Source: Thioalbus denitrificans (GTDB taxonomy: Bacteria > Pseudomonadota > Gammaproteobacteria > DSM-26407). Taken from it: DNA of 64,000 nucleotides. Positions 53,901 to 64,000 of this stretch are shown here, one piece after another (within the stretch, counting starts at the first letter, position 1; each line of letters starts with the position of its first letter). The position numbers were made by a program, and so were the translations under genes. The notes under the pieces are model-generated. The model was not told the DNA's origin. It was given only the letters and a program-made list of their open reading frames with translations, and made no database searches. The stretch lies in assembly GCF_003337735.1 (NCBI RefSeq), contig NZ_QPJY01000014.1, positions 1-64,000 on the forward strand, in the 5' to 3' direction.

Positions 53901-54212
53901 GTTTTCGTCCTGGCCACGCAGTACATCCCGGGCAGTCGTGTTGGTGGGGGTGGTCCCTTGGGCGTTGAACCGTCGGGCGTCGCCGACGATCCACAAAAGT
54001 TCACTGTGATCCTTTCCGCGTATCCAGTGGCAGGCCACAGCCGTATTCTTGCGGGCGGTCTTGCGTAGCATGCGACGCAGTGTCTCGAGCCCCTGTGCGG
54101 TGATGGGGGTTTGCCAAGTGCGATCTCCGCGCCGCTCGGCGAACTGATCGAGGATACGGCGGCTTTCGGTCAGTGCATTCTTGCTGCATTGGGAGACCAG
54201 GAGGACATTCAA
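50958..54212 (-). CDS. cas2-3: Cas2-Cas3 fusion (Cas3f) nuclease-helicase
   Basis: The 1084-residue protein has an N-terminal Cas2-like domain (about 1-95, MNVLLVSQCSKNALTESRRILDQFAER). An HD nuclease follows with H123-D124 in LFHDFGKAN and HH near 217. The helicase has Walker A at 421-427 (STGTGKT), DEPD at 578-581, SSATLP and a C-terminal QLAGRVRRHR. It joins Cas1 for spacer uptake and shreds target DNA found by the Csy complex. It overlaps cas1 by four bases. Confidence 0.97.
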   Translation of the reverse strand: MNVLLVSQCSKNALTESRRILDQFAERRGDRTWQTPITAQGLETLRRMLRKTARKNTAVACHWIRGKDHSELLWIVGDARRFNAQGTTPTNTTARDVLRGQDENDWHTAEDIRLLAALASLFHDFGKANQAFQKKLTGKKPVADAYRHEWVSLRLFEAFVDRDNDETWLQRLAALKQGGEKGVLDRLSRDGMDRRISGPFEKLPPLARVVGWLIVSHHRLPTQVKGSPVRSELLANLPGEIEDEWCGLQFDVTENEIEACWRFGKDLPFASVQWRAHASKIARTILQRAAMLNASWLDDPYVLHHARMALMLADHYYSSQPSHSRYGSPGYPLHANTDHESGALKQRLDEHLIGVEVNASRIVRTLPRLTRQLPSIARHKGFRQRTKNRAFRWQDRAFDLASSIQARSSYQGFFGVNMASTGTGKTLANGRILYGLADPRQGARFSIALGLRTLTLQTGDAYRERMGLGAEDLAVLVGGGAIRRLHEQQREEENRLSVEGSESSADLLPEQHYVHFEGSLEDGPLNRWLRNNIDAQKLLNAPVLACTIDHLIPATEGTRGGRQIAPMLRLMSADLVLDEPDDFDTDDLPAVSRLVHWAGLLGSRVLLSSATLPPALVRGLFQAYLEGRRIYQRNRGVPGQPLSVCCAWFDEYSAEAGDHAESDSYSRAHHAFVDRRLRKLSEAEVRRRAVIKPLQITHCQDQEIVTTALARHLHGYIHELHARHHTRDPRTGKRFSFGLIRMANIGPLTDTAKALYTLGAKEDHRIHLCVYHAQHPLLVRSGIEHQLDRFLNRKNPDAVFEESEIHEYLDKGSEPEQIFVVLATAVAEVGRDHDYDWAVVEPSSMRSIIQLAGRVRRHRPGPCDTANVYLLDTNVQHLIQPGGPAFCRPGFESETFPLATHRLTELLSPQQLNAIDSSTRIREREPLVPTRNLVDLEHAKLRSLMLGTTAGGALKLKPIALWWNTRATLSGELQRTAPFRLDPVGRQRYGLLPDDDDEIDFFRLERDGNRTAAGNLLQTPELKPGPRIEFWGKPDYSEALESLAERLGMEIPHCARLFGIVDLPANGEVKGWIYHPALGFSRAR

Positions 54213-55186
54213 GCGGCCGATCCCCCAATCTCTTTTGCGATTCGCTTGAGGGTGTCGATCATGAAATCGAGCGCTTCGTTGCGTGTCAGCCCGTCTATGC
54301 AGGCCTGACGGAACTCCTGTTCGTCATGTCCGGCCATGGCGGAGATGAAAGCTTGCGGGAGTATGATGGCATCCTTCACCAGATCCGCCACATCAAACAC
54401 CAGACCGCCCCGGCGTGTCTTGCCGTGCAGAACCGCCAGCCCGTGCGGCAGGCCGAGGACCCAGGTGGCCGTTGCGCCCAGGCCATAAGCCAGGTAGTTG
54501 CCGTGGTCCAGAAAAGCGTTGGCTGGATCGGTTCCGGTGCCCATTTTTGCGCGGACAAACTCGCCGTATCCCATGGTGCTGGCGGCGATTTTGAAGAGTT
54601 CCTTGGTGAGGCGGGCTTCGAGCGTGAGCAGGTTTGTTGTATCGGATGAGGCCTCAATGCCCGCTCGAGTCCGTTTCAGCAATGGGGCCAGGGCGCGTTC
54701 CGCTACCTCGAAACCCGCGTCCTGCAGGGCCCGGCTCTTCAGCCAGTGGGTCTCAATGCGCTGCAGTCGGGCGTATTGGAATGCTTTCGCGGCTTCCAGG
54801 CGTAGTGAGTCGTCAAACCAGAAGCGGACCCAGTGCTGCAGGTATTCCGTTGGCCGGTATTCGCTCTGTGGAGTGAGCCAGGCCACTTCCACATCCACTT
54901 CATTGGCACTGAACAAGGGTGTTCCGCCACCTCCGCAGAAACCCACCAGAACGCCCGCCTTGGCCAACTCACGCATCGCCGCTTGGGTTATCGATGTGCC
55001 CGTCCCCAGCAGCAGGCAGGTGGTGTTGGCGATGGGTATGTTCCAATACAGGGACTGCTTCCCTTCATCCGTGACGTATTCAACCCGGCCGCCATTGACG
55101 AGAACGCGACAATGCTGAATGTAGTAGAGGTTGGCGCGCTTCGAATGTAAAACGCTCTTGAGGTCGCTTGGTGACAAATCGTCCAT
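54209..55186 (-). CDS. cas1: Cas1 integrase, I-F type
   Basis: The 325-residue protein has the I-F Cas1 opening LKSVLHSKRANLYYIQHCRVLVNGGRVEYVT and the active-site regions LTLEARLTKELFK (Glu, about 190), LPHGLAVLHGK (His, about 254) and FDVADLVKDA (Asp, about 268). It inserts new spacers at the leader end with Cas2-3. GGGAAGA lies before the ATG. It is the first gene of the cas1-cas2-3 pair. Confidence 0.97.
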   Translation of the reverse strand: MDDLSPSDLKSVLHSKRANLYYIQHCRVLVNGGRVEYVTDEGKQSLYWNIPIANTTCLLLGTGTSITQAAMRELAKAGVLVGFCGGGGTPLFSANEVDVEVAWLTPQSEYRPTEYLQHWVRFWFDDSLRLEAAKAFQYARLQRIETHWLKSRALQDAGFEVAERALAPLLKRTRAGIEASSDTTNLLTLEARLTKELFKIAASTMGYGEFVRAKMGTGTDPANAFLDHGNYLAYGLGATATWVLGLPHGLAVLHGKTRRGGLVFDVADLVKDAIILPQAFISAMAGHDEQEFRQACIDGLTRNEALDFMIDTLKRIAKEIGGSAA

Positions 55187-55307
55187 CGAACGTCTTCCCT
55201 TGACTGCGGACTCTGAATCGGACGTTTCCTTTCGGTTGGGGTGGTCGATCTGGTGGTGAGGTGTCGCACCCGCGCCCGCGCGCTCACATCCGTGCTCGGA
55301 TCAGTGA

Positions 55308-55349
55308 GGTGATATCTCATCACCATATGCATATCAAGGCGTTGGTCAA
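55308..55349 (-). promoter_or_regulatory. cas1 promoter overlapped by an inverted repeat
   Basis: On the minus strand TTGACC (55349-55344), a 16-bp spacer and TATGGT (55327-55322) form a likely promoter with an expected start near 55315. The inverted repeat GGTGAT-N5-ATCACC (55308-55324) covers the start site and part of the -10, as a repressor site would. The leader to cas1 is about 129 bases and contains a further stem ATCCG/CGGAT (about 55289-55302). Confidence 0.55.
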
Positions 55350-55570
55350 GTGGTCCTGGCGGAGTTCTCTGGGCTGTGATTGACGTGGGCGGTTGCGGGG
55401 AGGGGGAGGTGATTAAGCGAGAAGCCATGGGTGTACCGGGCTTGGCCGGCAAGCAGGATGAGTTACCTCCCGCGTTCCAGGATTCACGCCCGTCACGGTT
55501 CTTGCAGAATCTCTGGAGTGTTGGAGGATGCTGGTTAGACTTTGTATTCAATATGTTTTTACTTCGTGTC

Positions 55571-55589
55571 CTTCGTGTCCTTCGTGGTG
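55571..55589 (-). repeat. Right-hand intergenic repeat arm beyond cas1
   Basis: CTTCGTGTCCTTCGTGGTG is the exact inverse of the 19-bp sequence at 38083-38101, with one more CTTCGTGTC unit just before it. Unlike the left arm, it lacks the CAGATTGACGTTGATT part. The stretch 55350-55570 holds no supported gene. Confidence 0.85.
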
Positions 55590-55650
55590 AAAAATCGGGT
55601 TCGAGTCGCCACCAGGACAGTATGAGCAGTTGCTAATGGGCCGGGTTCGG

Positions 55651-55674
55651 GATAAGATGCGAATCATTCTTATT
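55651..55674 (+). promoter_or_regulatory. Fur box of the feo operon
   Basis: GATAAGATGCGAATCATTCT and the following TATT contain the inverted repeat ATAAGA-N10-TCTTAT and resemble the Fur consensus GATAATGATAATCATTATC. It lies 20-43 bp before feoA, so iron-bound Fur would block transcription. Confidence 0.65.
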
Positions 55675-55693
55675 TGACTCCGGATCGATCCCG

Positions 55694-55933
55694 ATGGATT
55701 CCACGCTCAGGCTGTCCCAGCTTCAACCCGGCGAACGGGCCGTGATCCGCGCGGTGCACGCCGAGCAGGGGCTCCATCAGCGTCTCCTGGCCCTCGGCTT
55801 CCGCGCCGGCAAGAATCTCGAGGTGCTGCGCCGCGGCATCCTCAACGGCCCCCTGCACGTGCGCATCGGCTGCACGGAGGTGGCCATCCGCACGGTCGAC
55901 GCCCGCAAGATCGAAATCCTGCGCGCGGCCTGA
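55694..55933 (+). CDS. feoA: Ferrous iron transport protein A
   Basis: The 79-residue protein is an SH3-like FeoA: LRLSQLQPGERAVIRAV, LHQRLLALGFRAGKNLEVL and GPLHVRIGCTEVAIR. It is a cytosolic partner of FeoB. The 199-bp gap to feoB holds a short CCCC/GGGG hairpin around TTTTT but no gene. Confidence 0.93.
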   Translation: MDSTLRLSQLQPGERAVIRAVHAEQGLHQRLLALGFRAGKNLEVLRRGILNGPLHVRIGCTEVAIRTVDARKIEILRAA

Positions 55934-56132
55934 CCCGCTCCACAACTCCCGGCGGCAACCCGCAGCAGTGTGCGGTCGGACAGCGGTCCGGGCCTGCGTG
56001 CGCGGGATGGGCCAAACCCCAGTTTTTCCGGGGGGATGGGTTCCGTCGCGGGACGGAGCGGGCGTAATGTTGACAGTCCGCCCTGACCGGTGAAGGGTCC
56101 GGGGGGGTGTCCAGGAGAAGAAGCCGAACATC

Positions 56133-57920
56133 ATGAAACGCATCGCCCTGCTGGGCATGCCCAACACGGGCAAGTCCACCTTCTTCAACCGGCTGACCGG
56201 CGCCAGCGCCCGGGTCGGCAATTGGCCGGGGGTCACCGTGGACCTGCTCGGGGCGAAGGTGCTGGTGGGCGATGCCATGGTGGAGGTCGTGGACCTGCCG
56301 GGCATCTATGATCTGCACGGCTTTTCCGACGACGAGCGGGTGGTGCGGGAGTTTCTGGAGAACAATCCCCTCGACCTGGTGGTGGTGATCCTGAACACCA
56401 CCCAGATCGATCGCCAGCTGGGTCTGGCCCTGCAGCTGAAGGAGCTGGGCATCCCCATCCTGATGCTGCTGAACATGGCGGACGAGGCGCGCAAGCGCGG
56501 GGTGCACGTGGACATCGACCGCCTGTCGGGGTCCCTGGAGGCCCCGGTGGTGACCCTGAGCGCGAAGTACGGCCAGGGCTTCCCCAAGGCGCTGGAGATG
56601 CTGCGGATGGTCCTGCAGGACAGCCGCCCGGTGAGCGCGGCCTGGCTGCGGGCGCAGCTGCAGCAGGACGACCGCCTGCAGGTGGAGATGGAGCATATCC
56701 TCGGTCATGCGGTGGAGCTGTCCCGGCCCCTCGGCGAGGATGCCACCGCGCGCCTGGACCGGGTGCTGCTGCATCCCTGGTTCGGCCTGCCGCTGTTCTT
56801 CCTCGCCGTGTTCCTGCTGTTCCAGCTGGTCTACACCCTGGGCGCGCCGCTCCAGGACGGGACCGCCTGGCTGCTGGAGCAGTTCAAGGGGTTGGCGCTG
56901 GCGCCGCTGGCCGGGGTGCTGCCCGCCTTCCTCTACGGACTGCTGGTGGAGGGGCTGTTCGACGGGCTGGGAACGGTGGCCTCCTTCGTGCCCATCATCG
57001 TGCTGTTCTTCCTCGGCATGGCGGTGGTGGAGGACAGCGGCTACCTGTCCCGGGCCGCCTTCATCATGGACGCCATGATGTCGCGGCTGGGGCTCGACGG
57101 GCGCAGCTTCGTGATGCTGCTGATGGGGTTCGGCTGCAACGTGCCGGCGCTCATGGGCACCCGGGTGATGCGCACCCGGGCCATGCGCCTGCTCACCATG
57201 CTCATCATTCCCTTCTCCCTGTGCTCGGCGCGGCTGCAGGTCTTCCTGTTCCTGACCACCGCGCTGTTCGCGCCTGCCCAGGCCCCGCTGGTGCTGTTCA
57301 GCCTCTACATGGTGAGCTTCCTGCTGGCGTTCCTCACCGCGTGGCTGTTCCGCGGCCGCTACCGCAGCGAGGAGCCGTTCGTGCTGGAGCTGCCGCCCTA
57401 CCGCCTGCCCACCCTGCGCCAGGTGTTCATGCGCGGCTGGCTGGAGGTGAGCCACTTCCTGCGCCGGGCCACCACCTTCATCATCATCGGCGTGGTGCTG
57501 GTGTGGCTGCTCACCCACCTGCCCACCGGTGTCATGCCGGCCGGGCCCGAGACCCTGGCCGGCCACATCGGCGCGCTGTTCGAGCCGCTGCTGGCGCCGC
57601 TGGGCATCGACCAGCAGCTCACCGTGGCGCTCATGTTCGGGTTCGTGGCCAAGGAGGTGCTGATCGGCGCCCTGGCGGTCATCTACGGGGCCAGCGGCGA
57701 TGCACTGATGGGGGTGATGGCCACCCGCATGGACTGGGTCCAGGCCTACAGCTTCATGCTCTTCACCCTGCTCTACACCCCCTGCCTGTCCACCGTGGCG
57801 ACCCTGCGCAGCGAGTCCCGCAGCGGCGGCTTCACCCTGCTGGCGCTCGGCTGGGGGCTGCTGGTGGCATGGCTGGTGAGCGCCGTCTTCTACCAGGCGG
57901 CACGCCTGCTGGGGTTCTGA
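56133..57920 (+). CDS. feoB: Ferrous iron transporter B
   Basis: The 595-residue protein has an N-terminal G domain (G1 GMPNTGKST, switch GNWPGVTVD, G3 DLPGIYDL, G4 NMAD) and a membrane domain with the two Gate regions, including GFGCNVPALMGTR and LLYTPCLSTVATLR. It imports Fe(II). It is shorter than the approximately 770-residue E. coli protein, matching the compact FeoB forms without the long C-terminus. Fur probably represses it through the feoA promoter. Confidence 0.95.
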   Translation: MKRIALLGMPNTGKSTFFNRLTGASARVGNWPGVTVDLLGAKVLVGDAMVEVVDLPGIYDLHGFSDDERVVREFLENNPLDLVVVILNTTQIDRQLGLALQLKELGIPILMLLNMADEARKRGVHVDIDRLSGSLEAPVVTLSAKYGQGFPKALEMLRMVLQDSRPVSAAWLRAQLQQDDRLQVEMEHILGHAVELSRPLGEDATARLDRVLLHPWFGLPLFFLAVFLLFQLVYTLGAPLQDGTAWLLEQFKGLALAPLAGVLPAFLYGLLVEGLFDGLGTVASFVPIIVLFFLGMAVVEDSGYLSRAAFIMDAMMSRLGLDGRSFVMLLMGFGCNVPALMGTRVMRTRAMRLLTMLIIPFSLCSARLQVFLFLTTALFAPAQAPLVLFSLYMVSFLLAFLTAWLFRGRYRSEEPFVLELPPYRLPTLRQVFMRGWLEVSHFLRRATTFIIIGVVLVWLLTHLPTGVMPAGPETLAGHIGALFEPLLAPLGIDQQLTVALMFGFVAKEVLIGALAVIYGASGDALMGVMATRMDWVQAYSFMLFTLLYTPCLSTVATLRSESRSGGFTLLALGWGLLVAWLVSAVFYQAARLLGF

Positions 57921-57925
57921 GAACC

Positions 57926-57947
57926 GCCGCTCCCGGCGCGGGAAGCG
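57926..57947 (+). terminator. Possible hairpin after feoB
   Basis: CCGCTCCCG and CGGGAAGCGG pair around GCG with one bulged base, beginning five bases after the feoB stop. There is no T-run. Confidence 0.35.
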
Positions 57948-57997
57948 GCCCATGGCGAGGGGCGGGCTCCGGGTGGCCCGGGCCATCCGCGGCCGGC

Positions 57998-58026
57998 TGC
58001 TATCCGGGCGCCGGCTAGGGTATAAT
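57998..58026 (+). promoter_or_regulatory. accA promoter
   Basis: A perfect TATAAT (58021-58026) lies 29 bp before the accA start. The -35 region (TGCTAT, 57998-58003, 17-bp spacer) is a poor match. The leader would be about 23 bases. Confidence 0.6.
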
Positions 58027-58055
58027 CGCCCGTTCACGGAGAGAGCAGCGTCCCC

Positions 58056-59015
58056 ATGAATCTGAACTTCCTGGATTTCGAACAGCCCATCGCCGAGCTC
58101 GAGGCCAAGATCGAGGAGCTCAAGCTCATCGGCGACGACAACGAGATCAACATCAGCGACGAGATCGCCCGGCTCGAGGCCAAGAGCAAGGCCCTGACCG
58201 AGTCCATCTTCTCCAGCCTGAGCGCCTGGCAGATTGCCCAGCTGGCCCGCCATCCGCGGCGCCCCTACACCCTCGACTACATCGACGCCTTCTTCACCGA
58301 TTTCGAGGAGCTGCACGGCGATCGCACCTTCGCCGACGATGCCGCCATCGTCGGTGGCCTGGCGCGCCTGGAAGGGCGGCCGGTCATGATCATCGGCCAC
58401 CAGAAGGGCCGGGACACCCACGAGAAGGTGCACCGCAACTTCGGCATGCCGCGCCCGGAAGGCTACCGCAAGGCCATGCGGCTGATGGAGATGGCCGAGC
58501 GCTTCAGGCTGCCCATCCTGACCTTCATCGACACCCCGGGCGCCTATCCGGGGGTGGGCGCCGAGGAGCGGGGCCAGAGCGAGGCCATCGCCCGCAACCT
58601 GATGGTGATGGCGCGCCTGCGCACCCCCGTCATCTGCACCGTCATCGGCGAGGGCGGTTCCGGCGGCGCCCTGGCCATCGGCATCGGCGATCGCCTGCTG
58701 ATGCTGCAGTACTCCACCTACTCGGTCATCTCTCCCGAGGGCTGCGCCTCCATCCTCTGGAAGAGCGCCGCCAAGGCGGCCGACGCCGCCGAGGCGATGG
58801 GCATCACCGCCGACCGGCTGAGCGAGCTGGAGCTGGCCGACCGGGTAATCCCCGAGCCGCTCGGTGGCGCCCACCGCGATCCGGGACTGATGGCCGAGCG
58901 GCTGAAGACCACCCTCCTGGAATACCTCGACCAGCTGGACCGCGTCGATACCGACACCCTGCTGGAGTATCGGATGCGCCGCATCGCGAACTACGGCGTC
59001 TTCAAGGAAGGGTGA
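58056..59015 (+). CDS. accA: Acetyl-CoA carboxylase carboxyltransferase subunit alpha
   Basis: The 319-residue protein starts [22 protein letters not shown] and has [59 protein letters not shown] and [11 protein letters not shown], all typical of AccA. With AccD it moves carboxyl from biotin to acetyl-CoA, the first step of fatty-acid synthesis. tilS follows after four bases, as in many gammaproteobacteria. Confidence 0.97.
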   Translation: MNLNFLDFEQPIAELEAKIEELKLIGDDNEINISDEIARLEAKSKALTESIFSSLSAWQIAQLARHPRRPYTLDYIDAFFTDFEELHGDRTFADDAAIVGGLARLEGRPVMIIGHQKGRDTHEKVHRNFGMPRPEGYRKAMRLMEMAERFRLPILTFIDTPGAYPGVGAEERGQSEAIARNLMVMARLRTPVICTVIGEGGSGGALAIGIGDRLLMLQYSTYSVISPEGCASILWKSAAKAADAAEAMGITADRLSELELADRVIPEPLGGAHRDPGLMAERLKTTLLEYLDQLDRVDTDTLLEYRMRRIANYGVFKEG

Positions 59016-62126
<3,111 letters not shown>

Positions 62127-62127
62127 G

Positions 62128-62994
62128 ATGGGCGGACAGGAGACGCGCCAGGGACCTGGCAGCATCGCGCTGTGCGGCTTCAGCGCCGGGCTGGAACAGC
62201 CGCTGTTCCTCATCGCCGGGCCGTGCGTCATCGAGAGCGAGCAGCTGGCGCTGGACACGGCCGGGGCGCTCAAGGAGCTGACCGGGCGCCTGGGCGTTCC
62301 GTTCATCTACAAGTCCTCCTTCGACAAGGCCAACCGTTCCTCCGTCGCGAGCTACCGCGGCCCGGGGATCGAGGCCGGGCTGCGCATCCTGGAGACGGTG
62401 AAGCGCGATATCGGCGTGCCGGTGCTCACCGACGTGCACGAGGACACGCCGCTGGCCGAGGTGGCCGCGGTGGTGGACGTGCTGCAGACCCCCGCGTTCC
62501 TGTGCCGGCAGACCAACTTCATCCAGGCGGTCGCCGCGCTGGGGCTGCCGGTGAACATCAAGAAGGGGCAGTTCCTCGCCCCGTGGGACATGAAGTACGT
62601 GGCCGACAAGGCGCTGGCCACCGGGAACCGGCAGATCATGGTCTGCGAGCGGGGCGTGAGCTTCGGCTACAACAACCTGGTCTCCGACATGCGCTCCCTG
62701 GCGGTGATGCGCGAGACCGGCTGCCCGGTGGTGTTCGACGCCACCCACTCGGTACAGCTGCCGGGCGGGCAGGGTGGAGCCTCCGGGGGGCAGCGCGAAT
62801 TCGTTCCGGTGCTGGCACGCGCCGCCGTGGCCGCCGGGGTCTCGGGCCTGTTCATGGAGACCCACCCGCGTCCCGACGAGGCGCTCAGCGACGGGCCCAA
62901 CGCCTGGCCCCTGGGGCGGCTGGAGGCGCTGCTGGAGACCCTGGTCGCGATCGACCGCGCCGTGAAGGCGAGCGGCTTCGATGAGCTGAAATGA
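62128..62994 (+). CDS. kdsA: 3-deoxy-8-phosphooctulonate synthase
   Basis: The 288-residue protein joins phosphoenolpyruvate and arabinose 5-phosphate for Kdo in lipopolysaccharide. It shows [59 protein letters not shown] and [22 protein letters not shown] in place of GMN near the N-terminus indicates the metal-dependent class rather than the metal-free E. coli class. A terminator overlaps its stop codon. Confidence 0.97.
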   Translation: MGGQETRQGPGSIALCGFSAGLEQPLFLIAGPCVIESEQLALDTAGALKELTGRLGVPFIYKSSFDKANRSSVASYRGPGIEAGLRILETVKRDIGVPVLTDVHEDTPLAEVAAVVDVLQTPAFLCRQTNFIQAVAALGLPVNIKKGQFLAPWDMKYVADKALATGNRQIMVCERGVSFGYNNLVSDMRSLAVMRETGCPVVFDATHSVQLPGGQGGASGGQREFVPVLARAAVAAGVSGLFMETHPRPDEALSDGPNAWPLGRLEALLETLVAIDRAVKASGFDELK

Positions 62995-63018
62995 CACGCC
63001 GCCCTCCAGGCGGCGTGT
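62994..63018 (+). terminator. Intrinsic terminator after kdsA
   Basis: A perfect 10-bp stem ACACGCCGCC/GGCGGCGTGT with loop CTCCA starts at the last base of the kdsA stop codon and is followed by TTGTCT. Confidence 0.8.
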
Positions 63019-63042
63019 TTGTCTGATAATCCCGTTTCATCA

Positions 63043-64000
<958 letters not shown>

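Noticed and set aside
46872-55186. A transposon-associated (Tn7-like) or minimal I-F variant
   Set aside because: Cas1, Cas2-3 with intact HD and helicase motifs, and separate full-length Csy1 and Csy2 are all present, and no tns genes are seen. It is a complete standard I-F1 system.
55593-55612. GGTTCGAGTC resembling a tRNA T-loop near an apparent integration boundary
   Set aside because: The neighbouring bases do not pair into a T-stem and no other tRNA arms are present.
55376-55636. 86-residue frame between cas1 and feoA as a possible accessory or anti-CRISPR gene
   Set aside because: Its C-terminal half is encoded by the intergenic repeat arm, it has no good ribosome site, and the composition is not gene-like.

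Overview
The window is GC-rich DNA from a Gram-negative gammaproteobacterium. This rests on the accA-tilS-pyrG-kdsA-eno order at the right end, a Kdo synthesis gene, an MlaA lipoprotein, FadL-type and PotFGHI proteins, and a type I-F CRISPR-Cas locus. A DsrE-like protein, c-type cytochromes and many His-Asp and c-di-GMP proteins would suit a Chromatiales-like sulfur or nitrogen-cycling bacterium, but the genus cannot be read from this sequence.

Layout. Positions 1-4.5 kb hold a cyclic-2,3-diphosphoglycerate-synthetase-like GTPase, a periplasmic DsrE-like protein, a TetR regulator with a likely autoregulatory operator, an unknown acidic protein and a small cytochrome c. From 4.7 to 9.9 kb lies a three-gene phosphorelay: a membrane hybrid kinase with a FixL-like PAS, a single-domain receiver, and an Hpt-REC-REC-GGDEF diguanylate cyclase. 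A polyamine ABC transporter (potFGHI, 10.05-14.26 kb) follows, then a REC-PAS-GGDEF-EAL protein, so polyamine uptake sits between two c-di-GMP modules. From 16.7 to 38 kb come housekeeping and accessory genes: amino-acid dehydrogenase, acyl-CoA synthetase, homocysteine methyltransferase-like protein, an FmdE-like protein with an FNR/DNR-type promoter, tag, an MFS transporter, a cupin, an EnvZ/OmpR-type pair divergent from a cytochrome c'/FadL/DUF2892 operon, polX, an rtcB-archease-FtsH-like operon, a hydrolase, mlaA and mtaB.

The CRISPR-Cas locus fills 38.2-55.2 kb. All six cas genes read on the minus strand (cas1, cas2-3, csy1, csy2, csy3, cas6f) toward a CRISPR array of 142 regular repeats plus one degenerate terminal repeat, with 142 spacers. 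Two promoter/operator regions are visible, one before cas1 and one before csy1. Two pairs of spacers overlap in sequence. One of these pairs reveals a CC PAM from inside the array itself. The whole locus lies between inverted copies of a short intergenic repeat found elsewhere in the window. To its right are feoA-feoB with a Fur box and then accA, tilS, pyrG, kdsA and the start of eno.

A second theme is a set of intergenic elements built from short tandem-like units arranged as inverted pairs (about 1.5, 16.6, 17.9, 21.3, 28.9, 30.9 and 63.1 kb). No tRNA or rRNA gene, and no transposase or integrase, was recognised.
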